From Verrucomicrobiaceae bacterium (GTDB lineage: Bacteria > Pseudomonadota > Gammaproteobacteria > Pseudomonadales > CAMLJR01), in NCBI GenBank assembly GCA_028293825.1, contig JAQGNY010000046.1, forward strand, positions 1 through 58,536: a stretch of DNA of 58,536 nt. The letters are read 5' to 3'. The notes under the pieces were generated by a model. It had not been told where the DNA came from. It did not search any database and was given only the letters and a program-made list of their open reading frames with translations. Shown one piece after another: positions 35,314 to 44,527 of this stretch. Both the position numbers and the translations under genes were made by a program. How positions within the stretch are numbered: the first letter of the stretch is position 1; each line of letters begins with the position of its first letter.

Positions 35314-36324
35314 ATGAAGAACAATCAATTTACTAAGCTGCATCGCGTCATCAGTGGCCTGTTACTCACCGGCATAATTCCAATGACACAAGCGGCGAGC
35401 TTGTGGAATCAGCCGGCCGATGTGCAAGCGATAACCGAAATAGAAAATGTTATGGCTGGCGCGACCGATGCGCAGCAATTGATTCAACATTTTGCACCGA
35501 ACGCGACGGTACTCGATGCGTTCGCGCCCGGCATTCACGAAGGCAAGGATCAGATTTTAAAAGCGCTCACACAAAAGCTGGCGTCGGTAAAAACCATCGA
35601 TCATAAAATTACCGAAATCAATATCGCAACGGATGGAAAATTTGCCTGTAGCGCTGCACAAATTCATTACGACTACGCACTGAAAGATGGTGCAACTCAC
35701 GCCGCCGAATTCAGACAACTCGATGCCTTCAAAAAAGTAGACGGCAAATGGCAGCTGATTCAACAACAGGTTTCGCAGCCGGTCGATTTCAAAACAACGG
35801 CCGTGGTAATGAATGGAACAACAAGCAGTGCATTGCCGGTACGCGGCGCCATTAAATGGATCGACACTTCATTTGGCGATAAAGCCATTGCTCCCGCCGC
35901 CGCTATCGATGAAATAAAAGACTGGACCGAGCGCGCATTGCGCGTCACCGGCATCGGCCCGGCCATGCATTTTTACGGTCCCGGCGATGACGTGTTGCTG
36001 TATGGCGAGTTTTATCCCGGCAACATTCGCGGCCTTAAAGGAATTGAAAATTTCTATGGCCCGATCATGAATAGCTACAGCAGCATCGAGGTGAAAAATC
36101 CGGTATTCGCAGCAGATTCCGATGGGCTGCTCGGCGCGCAGATCGACACGCAGGTCTTAAAACTGCACATGAACGACGGCAGCAAACGCGATATTGCCAT
36201 TCGTCAAAGCGACTGCCTGCGCCGCGTCAACGGTCAATGGCATACGTTCCTGGAGATGGTGTCGTTTCCTATCGATCGCGATACCGGCAAAGCCGTCATG
36301 ACCGCCGCTGAAAATGCTCACTAA
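35314..36324 (+). CDS. Secreted two-domain SnoaL/NTF2-like protein
   Basis: The 336-residue protein has a signal peptide (MKNNQFTKLHRVISGLLLTGIIPMTQA, near residue 27). Two NTF2-like domains follow: the first (about 35-160) with AITEIENVMAGATDAQQLIQHFAPNATVLDAFAPG, IKHYDY-like and QLDAFKKVDGKWQLIQQQ, and the second (about 185-325) with MHFYGPGDDVLLYGEF and RQSDCLRRVNGQWHTFLEMVSFP. Secreted double SnoaL proteins are unusual; a substrate-binding or isomerase role in the periplasm is possible. It has its own AraC-type promoter upstream. Confidence 0.82.
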   Translation: MKNNQFTKLHRVISGLLLTGIIPMTQAASLWNQPADVQAITEIENVMAGATDAQQLIQHFAPNATVLDAFAPGIHEGKDQILKALTQKLASVKTIDHKITEINIATDGKFACSAAQIHYDYALKDGATHAAEFRQLDAFKKVDGKWQLIQQQVSQPVDFKTTAVVMNGTTSSALPVRGAIKWIDTSFGDKAIAPAAAIDEIKDWTERALRVTGIGPAMHFYGPGDDVLLYGEFYPGNIRGLKGIENFYGPIMNSYSSIEVKNPVFAADSDGLLGAQIDTQVLKLHMNDGSKRDIAIRQSDCLRRVNGQWHTFLEMVSFPIDRDTGKAVMTAAENAH

Positions 36325-36385
36325 ATACCGTCGCGATTAATCGCGAAATGTAGTTTTTCTCGTGTGCATTAACACAGCGCTGTGT

Positions 36386-36411
36386 GCGCTATCGCATCAT
36401 TGCGATAGCGC
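36386..36411 (+). terminator. Hairpin after the secreted SnoaL gene
   Basis: GCGCTATCGCA, TCAT, TGCGATAGCGC: a perfect 11-bp stem about 60 nt after the stop, without a U-tract. Likely an mRNA end structure. Confidence 0.5.
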
Positions 36412-36480
36412 ATCGCTCCACGCCAACACCGTTATTTTGCCGTCACACTTTTTCTGTATTTACACATCCAATACTGCGTA

Positions 36481-36633
36481 TTTCAAAACCAATCTCGCCG
36501 CTTAAAAATACTGCCTTGCATTTCCTACACAATGTCGCGTGTTTCAGACACAGCCCGTGTATTTCAACGATAGCCCTGTGCATTTCAACGATAGCGTTGC
36601 GCTTTGACGACTATCGGCAGCCGTCTTTACAGT
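36481..36633 (+). promoter_or_regulatory. Operator array with about 21-bp phased repeats and promoter
   Basis: TTTCAACGATAG occurs at 36562 and 36583 (21 bp apart), and degenerate copies start with TTTC at 36481, 36521 and 36542, all in a 20-21 bp phase, two helical turns. A -35 TTGACG (36604) follows the last repeat by exactly 9 nt and TACAGT (36628) is the -10 (18-nt spacer). The close copy at 35137-35206 marks a common regulon. Confidence 0.75.
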
Positions 36634-36750
36634 GGAGGCCGTTCGTATAAAACAATAAATCGACCCTAAACACTTTCTAACACTTGTTCACTGACGCCGT
36701 CGCAACGCATGACGACGCCGACGATGAATCGGTCTTCCCAGGAACAAACC

Positions 36751-37113
36751 ATGAGCGTACCCAGCCCACAAGCCATTCGCGAATTTCTTGAACTGCAAAT
36801 TTCCAGCTGGAATGCCGGCGATAAAGAGCGGATGCTGAGCGCCTATCGCAGCGTGGCCGGCAATGGTTTGAAAGTGGAATATGTCGGCGGCCCGGTGCTC
36901 GATGGCTGGCCCGCGCTCGATGAAATGTGGACGCAATACAACAGCGTTATCAAAATCGAAATCGTTGAAATATTAGTTAACGGCCATGAAGGCGCATGTT
37001 ATCTGCGCAATCATGCCACCACGCCGGAGGGCTCGGTTATTTCACCGAGTCTCGAAATTTATAATTTTGGCGATGGCACGCTGCACGCGCGCTACTTCCA
37101 CAACGCGCACTGA
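36751..37113 (+). CDS. SnoaL/NTF2-like small protein
   Basis: The 120-residue protein begins MSVPSPQAIREFLELQISSWNAGDKERM and contains YVGGPVLDGWPALDEMWTQY, HATTPEGSVISP and YFHNAH, the NTF2-like fold with the entry W/D residues. AGGA lies 8 nt before the ATG at 36751, so this start is chosen over an earlier in-frame one. It is 35 nt before the second molybdopterin gene and so probably shares its transcript. The role is not known. Confidence 0.85.
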   Translation: MSVPSPQAIREFLELQISSWNAGDKERMLSAYRSVAGNGLKVEYVGGPVLDGWPALDEMWTQYNSVIKIEIVEILVNGHEGACYLRNHATTPEGSVISPSLEIYNFGDGTLHARYFHNAH

Positions 37114-37148
37114 TCAGCCGCCAACGCCGAATGTCGGAGGCTCTGATC

Positions 37149-39362
37149 ATGTCCGTTCCCGCTGCCAAACATCTGCGCACCTGCCCTCTATGCGAGGGCA
37201 TGTGCGGTGTCGAAATTACCGTCGAAGATAAACAAGTAACTTCGGTGCGACCGGATCGCGATGACGTCTGGAGCCACGGCCATATTTGTCCGAAAGGCAC
37301 CACGCTCGGCGACATTCATCAGGACAAAGACCGCCTGACAATGCCAATGCTGCGCGACGGCGACAAATGGCGCGAAGCGAGTTGGGACGAAGCGTTTGCG
37401 CGCTGTGAGGAATTGCTGCACGGCGTGCGCGAAAAATACGGCCACGAAAGTATCAGCGGTTACTTCGGCAATATGCTCGGCAAGAGTTTCGGCATCAGTC
37501 AATACGGCTCGCTGTTTTTTCAATTGTCGAAATTAAAAACGGTGTACAGCTCGTCGACTGTCGATCAGGCGCCGAAAAATCTGTCGTGCCATTTGATGTA
37601 CGGCGACATGTGGCGCATTCCGATTCCGGATATCGATAACACTGATCTTTGGGTGGTGTTCGGCGCCAATCCAGCCGCATCGATGGGCAGTATTCTTTCG
37701 CACCCGAATGTGATGGATGCGATAAAAACCATTCGCAAACGCGGCGGCAAAGTAATCGTCGTCGATCCGGTCAATACCGCCACCGCGCAAAAATCCGATC
37801 AGTGGCTGCCGATTCGTCCCGGCACCGATGCCGCATTGCTGCTCAGCATCGTGCACACATTATTTGCAGAAAATTTAGTGCGCCTGCGGCAACTGGAAAA
37901 TTCGGTTAATGGCTTGGAAGAATTGCGCGTAGTCGCCAATAATTTTGCGCCGGAAACCGTGCAACAGTTCTGCGGCATCGATGCCGACGTCATTCGCGAA
38001 TTGACGCGCGAAATCGTGCGCGCACCGCGCGCGGCAATTTATGGCCGCATCGGTTTATGTACGCAGGAGTTCGGCACGCTGGCATCGTGGCTGATCGATG
38101 TTATCGCGATCCTGACCGGCAATTTCGATCGCGTCGGCGGCCTGATGTGGAGCAATCCCTCCACTGCGCATCTGGGGTTGACCTTAAAATCTTTCCCGGT
38201 CAGTTATCCGGTCGTTACCGGTCACACTCGCGTACGCGGAGCGTCGCTGGTGCTCGGCATGGCACCGGCTTCATGCCTTGCCGAAGAAATTGCGACACCG
38301 GGACCGGGCCAGATCAAGGCATTGCTTACCGCAGGTTCCAACCCCGTCCTCAGCTCGCCCAGTGCCGGCAAGCTGGACGCCGCGCTGCCAATGCTCGAAT
38401 GCATGATCAGCCTCGATATTTATTTGAATGAAACGACGCGGCACGCTCATGTAATTCTGCCCAGCCAGTCGTTGCTCGAACAACCGTACTGGGATTTCTG
38501 GTCGTGGGTGTTTGCACTGCGCAGCGGTGGCAAATATGCCCCGCCGGTATTTGAGCGCCCAGCCGATCAACCGCATGACTGGCAAACCCAACTGCGCCTC
38601 GGCTGGTTGTGTGCCGGCAATAGCAACGCAACGTTCGATCTGGACAAACTCGACGACGAGTTTTTTGCGACGCTGTGTGAAACCGCCGGTGTCGATTACG
38701 AAGTCGCAACAACATCGTTCGAAGGTGGTGGTCCGGAACGTATTCTCGATCTCGCCATTCGCGTCGGCCCGTTCGGCGATCGCTACGGCGAAAAAGCCGA
38801 CGGACTCAATCTGCAAAGTTTTAAAGAAGTACCGCACGGCATTGATTTAGGTCCGACCAAAGAAAACATGCTGCCGCAGGTATTGAAAACCGCTTCCGGC
38901 AAAATCGAACTCGCACCTGACTATTTACTGCAGGATATTCCGCGCCTCACCGCAGCGATGACGACCAAACATCCGGAAATGGTATTGGTCAGTCGCCGCC
39001 ATTTAGCATCGATGAATTCGTGGATGCACAACATCGATACGCTGATGCGCGGCCGCGAACGCTGCACGCTGCACATTCATCCCGACGATGCGACGCGCAT
39101 CGGCATTGCCAATGGCGACAAAGTTAATGTCACCAGTTCGGAAGATTCGGTAACGGTTGTCAGTGAAATCACCGATGCGATTTTGCAAGGCGTAGTGAGC
39201 CTGCCACACGGCTGGGGTCACGATACCAAAGGCGCGCAAATGATCATTGCGCGCAGCAAACCCGGTGTGAATACCAATTTACTCAGCCCCGGCACATTGG
39301 TCGATGCGATTTCCGGCAACGCGGTGCTCAACGGTATTCCGGTCGTTATCGCAAGAGCCTGA
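37149..39362 (+). CDS. Molybdopterin-dependent oxidoreductase, second copy (DMSO-reductase superfamily)
   Basis: The 737-residue protein has an N-terminal 4Fe-4S site (C12-x2-C15-x3-C19-x27-C47), the molybdopterin domain with YSSSTVDQAPKNLS at the ligand region (Asp139) and the C-terminal domain with HLASMNSWMHNIDTLMRGRERC. Strong ribosome site CGGAGG lies 8 nt before the ATG at 37149; the earlier ATG at 37131 has none. The sequence is like the first enzyme in layout but distant in sequence, so they are paralogues of one subgroup, not duplicates. No Tat signal. It follows the SnoaL gene and precedes the TonB receptor. Confidence 0.88.
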   Translation: MSVPAAKHLRTCPLCEGMCGVEITVEDKQVTSVRPDRDDVWSHGHICPKGTTLGDIHQDKDRLTMPMLRDGDKWREASWDEAFARCEELLHGVREKYGHESISGYFGNMLGKSFGISQYGSLFFQLSKLKTVYSSSTVDQAPKNLSCHLMYGDMWRIPIPDIDNTDLWVVFGANPAASMGSILSHPNVMDAIKTIRKRGGKVIVVDPVNTATAQKSDQWLPIRPGTDAALLLSIVHTLFAENLVRLRQLENSVNGLEELRVVANNFAPETVQQFCGIDADVIRELTREIVRAPRAAIYGRIGLCTQEFGTLASWLIDVIAILTGNFDRVGGLMWSNPSTAHLGLTLKSFPVSYPVVTGHTRVRGASLVLGMAPASCLAEEIATPGPGQIKALLTAGSNPVLSSPSAGKLDAALPMLECMISLDIYLNETTRHAHVILPSQSLLEQPYWDFWSWVFALRSGGKYAPPVFERPADQPHDWQTQLRLGWLCAGNSNATFDLDKLDDEFFATLCETAGVDYEVATTSFEGGGPERILDLAIRVGPFGDRYGEKADGLNLQSFKEVPHGIDLGPTKENMLPQVLKTASGKIELAPDYLLQDIPRLTAAMTTKHPEMVLVSRRHLASMNSWMHNIDTLMRGRERCTLHIHPDDATRIGIANGDKVNVTSSEDSVTVVSEITDAILQGVVSLPHGWGHDTKGAQMIIARSKPGVNTNLLSPGTLVDAISGNAVLNGIPVVIARA

Positions 39363-39497
39363 GCAGCGCGCAAAGCGCTTTCTATCGGAGCGAACACAGC
39401 AGGGGAAATGCAACAACAGTTAATTATTTGCTGGGGATTTGGTCGCCTTTAAAAAAGTGACCGGTTCATAAAAATACCAATAATTACGGAGACCACC

Positions 39498-41918
39498 ATG
39501 CGTAGTTTGATCAACAAATCCGCTTATTTTTTCGGGAAACCTGTGCAGCTCGGCGTGCAAATCGGCGCAGCGTTAATTATGGCGAACGCCGCCCACGCGC
39601 AAACCAATGATTCGGAAAAATCCAAAGCGGTGCTCGACGAAGTTATCGTCAGTGCGCGCCGCACCGAGGAAACCATTCAATCGGTGCCGATCTCCATCGT
39701 CGCGTTAAGCAGCGCGATGCTCGCCGAAAAATCGATTTCGACACCGGAAGATTTACAGGCGGCGACGCCGGGCGTATTTCTGTCGGGCTCCGGCGGTCGC
39801 GAAAATGTGATCTATCAAATTCGCGGCCAATCGAAAGCATTGTCCGGCCCTAGCTCGCCCGCCGTGGTCAGTTATTTCGCGGAAGTACCCGATCCGACCT
39901 TCGGTAGTTTTGTGCCGCAATTCGATATTGCATCGGTGCAGGTTTTAAAAGGTCCGCAGGGCACATTGTTCGGCCGCAATACCACCGGCGGCGCGATTTT
40001 ATACGCACCGCAATCGCCGACTTATCAGCTCGAAGGCTCGTTGGATTTAACCGCCGGCAATTACAACAATCACAAAGTCACCGGCGTATTGAACGTGCCT
40101 TTGGTCGACAATAAAGCGGCACTGCGCATCGCCACCGATTTTCAGCGCCGCGATCCGTACACGAAAAATATCGGCGGCGGTCGCGATCTCGATGATGTCG
40201 ACACGCAAGCGTATCGCGTGTCGCTGTTGCTCGATCCCACCGATCACATCACCAACACACTCATCCTCGATTATTACAAGAGCGACAATTCCGGCTTCGC
40301 CACCGTGTTGACCGGTGTCGATCCGACGCCCGGCACGCTCGATTTATTGGGCGTGCGCAGCGCCGCCAATGCGCAACTGGCAGCTCAGCGCGCACGCGGT
40401 CCGTTCAAGGTCGATGCATCGTTCAATCAGGATCAGACCAACGAGCGCAAAGGTTTGACCAACCGCACTGAAATCGGCATCGGCGATATGGAGCTGGTCA
40501 ATATTTTCGGCTATCGCGAAACGGCGCTGCATTACCAACCTAACGTCGACGGTATGCCGACCATCACCACTGATGGCACCGGCTTATTTCCAGCGGGCGT
40601 TCCGGTGGAATACATTCGCGCGCGGCTGGCCCAGGAAACCAAACAAACCAGCGACGAATTGCAATTGCGCGGCAATGCATTCAACGGCTCGCTCGAATGG
40701 TTGGTCGGTGGCTTCTGGTTGAAGAGCGAACCGAATGGTCCACAGGGTATTCAGGTCGCCTTCGCACATATTCCCGGCACCCCAGATGCGGGCGCTGGCT
40801 ACACGTTCATCACCGAAGAAAGCAAAGCGGTGTTCACCAACTTGCGTTACGACCTGAGCGATCTGGTACTGGAAGGTTTGCAATTCGAATTGGGTTTGCG
40901 TTACACCCGCGATAGCGTCGAGGCCTGCACCGGCTCCGGCATTACCGGTTCGCCCAACGATGTCGATCTCAGCGATTGCGAACATGCCAGCTCGAATATC
41001 GTCAACGCCAGCACCAACAAAGTGGATTCGACCAAAACCACGTGGTCGGCAGGCCTTAACTGGCAGATCAACCCGGATCTGTTCACCTACCTCATCACGC
41101 GTCGCGGTTATCGCGCTGGTGGTATCAATGGACCGACATTTGCCGGACGACTCACCGAGTTTCAATCGTTCGCCCCGGAAACAGTCAACGATGTCGAAGT
41201 CGGTGTGCGCACCGATTGGGATGTTGGCGGCGTAACCGTTCGCGCCAACGCATCGGCATTCGTCGGCTGGTACAAAGATGTGCAGGCAGCGGTGACCGGC
41301 GTAAGCACCGTCGGTGCCGCGTGTAATCCTGCCATCACCACCAACCCTGCCGGTATTTCACCGGACGGCGATTGCAATGCGGATAACGATCCCAACGGCG
41401 GCACGCTGTTGACCAATATCGGCGAAAGCAAAGTGTCCGGCATCGATGTCGAGCTGGTCGTTGCCCCGACTGAGAATTTAACCTTCACGGTGGCGGGCAA
41501 TTACCTCGATCCGAAAACGGAAAAATTCGATCCGCCCGCTGCGCTTAAAGCCTATGTGAGCGGCAGCGAAATCCCGTTCAACAACACCGCGAAAAAAACC
41601 CTGAGCGCCAGCGCGCGTTACGTGGTGCCGCTGAAACCGGAGTTCGCGAAAGAGTTGGTGTTCAACGCCGATTATTATTGGTCGGATAAATTGATGTACA
41701 ACGATAACTTTTTACCGTCGTACAGCCTGACCAATATGCGGGTCGATCTACGAAAAATCGCAGCGTCTAATTTCGATGCTGGCTTATTTATTCGTAATAT
41801 GTTCGACAAAGAATATCGCTCGGGCGGCCAACTCGGCGGCGGACCATCTACTGGTTTGATCGCGTCGATTTATGGACCGCCACGGATGTTCGGTGCGGAA
41901 GTTAAATACTCGTTCTAA
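39498..41918 (+). CDS. TonB-dependent outer-membrane receptor
   Basis: The 806-residue receptor has a signal peptide (cleavage after NAAHA, near residue 34) and a TonB box-like DEVIVSARRTEE. The plug domain (about 60-180) has GPQGTLFGRNTTGGAI and the barrel follows, ending in MFGAEVKYSF with the terminal aromatic. It should import a hydrophobic or complexed substrate, consistent with the catabolic cluster. It has no linked siderophore genes. A strong terminator follows. The distance to the molybdopterin gene is 135 nt. Confidence 0.93.
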   Translation: MRSLINKSAYFFGKPVQLGVQIGAALIMANAAHAQTNDSEKSKAVLDEVIVSARRTEETIQSVPISIVALSSAMLAEKSISTPEDLQAATPGVFLSGSGGRENVIYQIRGQSKALSGPSSPAVVSYFAEVPDPTFGSFVPQFDIASVQVLKGPQGTLFGRNTTGGAILYAPQSPTYQLEGSLDLTAGNYNNHKVTGVLNVPLVDNKAALRIATDFQRRDPYTKNIGGGRDLDDVDTQAYRVSLLLDPTDHITNTLILDYYKSDNSGFATVLTGVDPTPGTLDLLGVRSAANAQLAAQRARGPFKVDASFNQDQTNERKGLTNRTEIGIGDMELVNIFGYRETALHYQPNVDGMPTITTDGTGLFPAGVPVEYIRARLAQETKQTSDELQLRGNAFNGSLEWLVGGFWLKSEPNGPQGIQVAFAHIPGTPDAGAGYTFITEESKAVFTNLRYDLSDLVLEGLQFELGLRYTRDSVEACTGSGITGSPNDVDLSDCEHASSNIVNASTNKVDSTKTTWSAGLNWQINPDLFTYLITRRGYRAGGINGPTFAGRLTEFQSFAPETVNDVEVGVRTDWDVGGVTVRANASAFVGWYKDVQAAVTGVSTVGAACNPAITTNPAGISPDGDCNADNDPNGGTLLTNIGESKVSGIDVELVVAPTENLTFTVAGNYLDPKTEKFDPPAALKAYVSGSEIPFNNTAKKTLSASARYVVPLKPEFAKELVFNADYYWSDKLMYNDNFLPSYSLTNMRVDLRKIAASNFDAGLFIRNMFDKEYRSGGQLGGGPSTGLIASIYGPPRMFGAEVKYSF

Positions 41919-41931
41919 CTAAGCAGTAATT

Positions 41932-41969
41932 AAAAAAGCCGGTGCGATTGCTCGCATCGGCTTTTTTAA
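41932..41969 (+). terminator. Rho-independent terminator after the TonB receptor gene
   Basis: AAAAAAGCCGGTGCGA, loop TTGC, TCGCATCGGCTTTTTT: a long stem with a G-T pair and a U-tract, 14 nt after the stop. It ends the plus-strand set. Confidence 0.9.
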
Positions 41970-42377
41970 TGTGGAGTTTTTTTGTAAGACAATTTTTATG
42001 TGCCAAACTTTTTTTATGCAGTAAACAGCAAATCGCATATGCGCTCGCAGGCGACAATAAAAACGTAAAGTGAAAACAGAACGGCTCATGAGTGTCAATT
42101 GACGCTAATTTTCCACGCGTGATATTGTCCACGAGCATTCACCCAATGCGGCTTTGATAAACCCTCTCCACTGCAATACATACAATAATTAATTGGGTCA
42201 TTGCCGACAACCAAACTCAGCAGTTGAAATCAGTCGCTCGCCTTTGCCAGCATTAGTTAGTTTTATGCGCGGGCAAAGCACGGAAAAAATGGAAGGCACA
42301 CGTTAAGCATTGTTGCCAGCAAATATCCCAATCCAGCGGCCGCGCAACGCGATTATTCGATAACAAGGAAAAATCAA
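41970..42377 (+). other. Intergenic region, no gene seen
   Basis: No coding region is supported. A CACGCGTG palindrome lies near 42113. A ribosome site (AAGGA) precedes the gene at 42378. Confidence 0.3.
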
Positions 42378-42896
42378 ATGGACGCACTAACAGCCAATCT
42401 TCCCGCGATTATTTCCGCAGCGGCACAAAGTTATCTCGGCATTTTGGCGCTGTTGTCTGTCGCGCTATCGGTACTGGCGTATTTCTTTTTTGCGCGCGCA
42501 TCGGACAAAATCAAAGTCGGCATTTTCGTTTTACTTTTTCTCGGTGTAGCTGGCTTTGCTGCCGCCGTTTTCCAAGCGGCGGCAACCGCGCAAACGCCGC
42601 TAATATCCAACGCAGCTAAACCGGCGTCGTTATCGAAAGAAGCAAAACTTATTTTGAAAAAGGCATCGGCAGATCCGGCCGGCATCATCACCTTTGAGCA
42701 TTTCGGTGGCGGTGTCGATCTGCAAACAAATGGCGAGAGCTTTATCACCGATCAGAGTCGGCAGGTTATTGCCACCTGGGAAGCGGCGCTGCAAGAATTG
42801 GTCGATGGGCAATTGCTGGTGGTTCGCGATAAAAATGGCGAGGTATTTGAAATCACGAAGAAGGGCTATGACGCTGCGGAGCATATTTCTTTATAA
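42378..42896 (+). CDS. Two-helix membrane protein of unknown function
   Basis: The 172-residue protein has two hydrophobic helices (about residues 17-40 and 47-72) and a cytoplasmic-type C-terminal part (ASLSKEAKLILKKASADPAGIITFEHFGGGVDLQTNGESF, then LQELVDGQLLVVRDKNGEVFEITKKGYDAAE). The tail resembles the winged-helix-like end of small regulatory proteins, but I do not recognise a family. Convergent with the phytase-like gene. Confidence 0.6.
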   Translation: MDALTANLPAIISAAAQSYLGILALLSVALSVLAYFFFARASDKIKVGIFVLLFLGVAGFAAAVFQAAATAQTPLISNAAKPASLSKEAKLILKKASADPAGIITFEHFGGGVDLQTNGESFITDQSRQVIATWEAALQELVDGQLLVVRDKNGEVFEITKKGYDAAEHISL

Positions 42897-42938
42897 AAAA
42901 ATACGCCGCTCCCAATAAGGCGAGCGGCGCACTATCAA

Positions 42939-44357
42939 TTAACGATGATTATGATCTCTGTCGTCATCGTGATCATCGCAACGCTCATCATGCTTTATCG
43001 CCTGCGCCACGAAACCCGGCAAATCCGCTTTATCGAACGAGAACACAAAAAAGTTGTTCGGATTATCGATGCCGCCGACGCTCGACAAAAAATCATTATC
43101 GTTGGCGATATACAGCGTTTGTTTTTTCACGCCGTTGATTTCGATTTGCTGACCGAAGGTGATGCCTTCGAGCTTGGCTGGAATCTGATCGCTGGGAATG
43201 CCGCTGGCATTGAGCGCGGCCACCACATCGAGAAATAATGTTTTACCCACGGCTTTGCTGGCCAACGCGGTAGCGCCTTCGATTGCGCCAACATCCTGCG
43301 CATTGGTCAGATCGATTTTATACAAACGTTTTGATGCCGCCGAAGAACCATCGCCCAGCCCTTTGCCATCGCGTTCGTCGAGCAGAAATTCATGATCGTT
43401 GATCGCGACGATTTCGCTGATGGTGGGATATTTCGGTTTCGACGCACTGCCGATATTGCTCAACTCATACGCGTATTCGCGCGTCGCGCCGGTGCGTATA
43501 TCGATTTTCACCAAACGCACATACGGTGCATTGGTGCCGCCATCCTGAATTAATGGGCTTTGCATCGCGCCGACTAAATAGCGTCCGTCCGGTGTGATCG
43601 CCAAGCCTTCCATGCCTTTATTGGCAACGCGGCCGACGGTGTTGTTATTAATTTCATCGTCGCCTTTGCTGCTTAATTTGGTGACGGCGAATTTGGTCGG
43701 TAATTTATACGCGCCGATGCGTTGACCGCTGGCGCGGTCGAATTGATACACGTAGGGGCCGTATTCATCGGTGAAATAAACGCTTTTGCCATCGTTCGCA
43801 ACGCGCACGCCTTCCGGGTCCAAACGCGCATTGCCGCTGAACAGCGAATTTTTGCTTGGATCGAAATTATCCGAACGCCCGCTGAAATAATACGTGCGGC
43901 GATCGTTCAACGCCGGCGCGCCGTTCTGCACATTGGCGCTGGCACCGTTGCCGTAATACAGCGGCGTTTTGCTCGACAGTAACGTGGTCTTGGTTAAAAA
44001 CGGCGTCAGCACGTACGGCAATGTCGAACCGGGCTGGCTCGGCGCCAAACTTAAATTAAAGGTTTGAAAACGCGGAATGTACGAGGTGGTGTCATCAATC
44101 GCGCTGTTGTACGGGGTGGCGTTGGGGCCGCGATCCGGTACCGAAATAAACGTGTTGCCGCCGGCATAAGTAATCGCCGAACCGACGCCGCCGAGAATAT
44201 TGCCGGGGACGCCGCTTTCGAGCGCAGGTGCAGTTTCCACCGCTAAATCTTCATAGGTGCCACTGACTTTGCCAATGGCGATTAAATCGACGCTGGCTTG
44301 CGCACTGGCTATCGAAAACAGGGAAACTAAAACGGGAAGTAATTTTTTTGTTGTCAT
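42939..44357 (-). CDS. Secreted esterase-like phytase-family protein (PF13449-like)
   Basis: The 472-residue protein has a signal peptide (MTTKKLLPVLVSLFSIASAQA). The mature part is a beta-propeller-like domain with VDLIAIGKVSGTY, ISVPDRGPNATP, TPDGRYLVGAMQSP and ITFGQQIEINGVKKQTLYIANDNDF, matching the esterase-like activity of phytase family. The tail is remarkable: KHDERCDDHDDDRDHNHR, a His/Asp-rich end that may bind metal. Such secreted proteins may hydrolyse esters or phosphates. It is next to the SDR and LLM genes; a role in the cluster is inferred. Confidence 0.8.
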   Translation of the reverse strand: MTTKKLLPVLVSLFSIASAQASVDLIAIGKVSGTYEDLAVETAPALESGVPGNILGGVGSAITYAGGNTFISVPDRGPNATPYNSAIDDTTSYIPRFQTFNLSLAPSQPGSTLPYVLTPFLTKTTLLSSKTPLYYGNGASANVQNGAPALNDRRTYYFSGRSDNFDPSKNSLFSGNARLDPEGVRVANDGKSVYFTDEYGPYVYQFDRASGQRIGAYKLPTKFAVTKLSSKGDDEINNNTVGRVANKGMEGLAITPDGRYLVGAMQSPLIQDGGTNAPYVRLVKIDIRTGATREYAYELSNIGSASKPKYPTISEIVAINDHEFLLDERDGKGLGDGSSAASKRLYKIDLTNAQDVGAIEGATALASKAVGKTLFLDVVAALNASGIPSDQIPAKLEGITFGQQIEINGVKKQTLYIANDNDFLSSVGGIDNPNNFFVFSFDKADLPGFVAQAIKHDERCDDHDDDRDHNHR

Positions 44358-44527
44358 CGCGAGTATCCATCAGTTGAGAAATCGACGCTCGCGATTGTTC
44401 AGTGTGCGTGTTGCATTTGTATGACGAAGCTATTTTTATAAAGCGCTTTTTATAAAACTATTTCTATAAAAAAACTATTTCTACGAAAAACAACTTGTGC
44501 GACAAAACGCAAAAAATTGTGCGCTGT

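Noticed and set aside
36384-36650. Plus-strand open frame of 88 codons
   Set aside because: It covers the operator array and the hairpin, lacks a ribosome site and has repetitive codons.
41902-42138. Minus-strand open frame of 78 codons
   Set aside because: It includes the terminator of the TonB receptor gene and has no ribosome site or motif.
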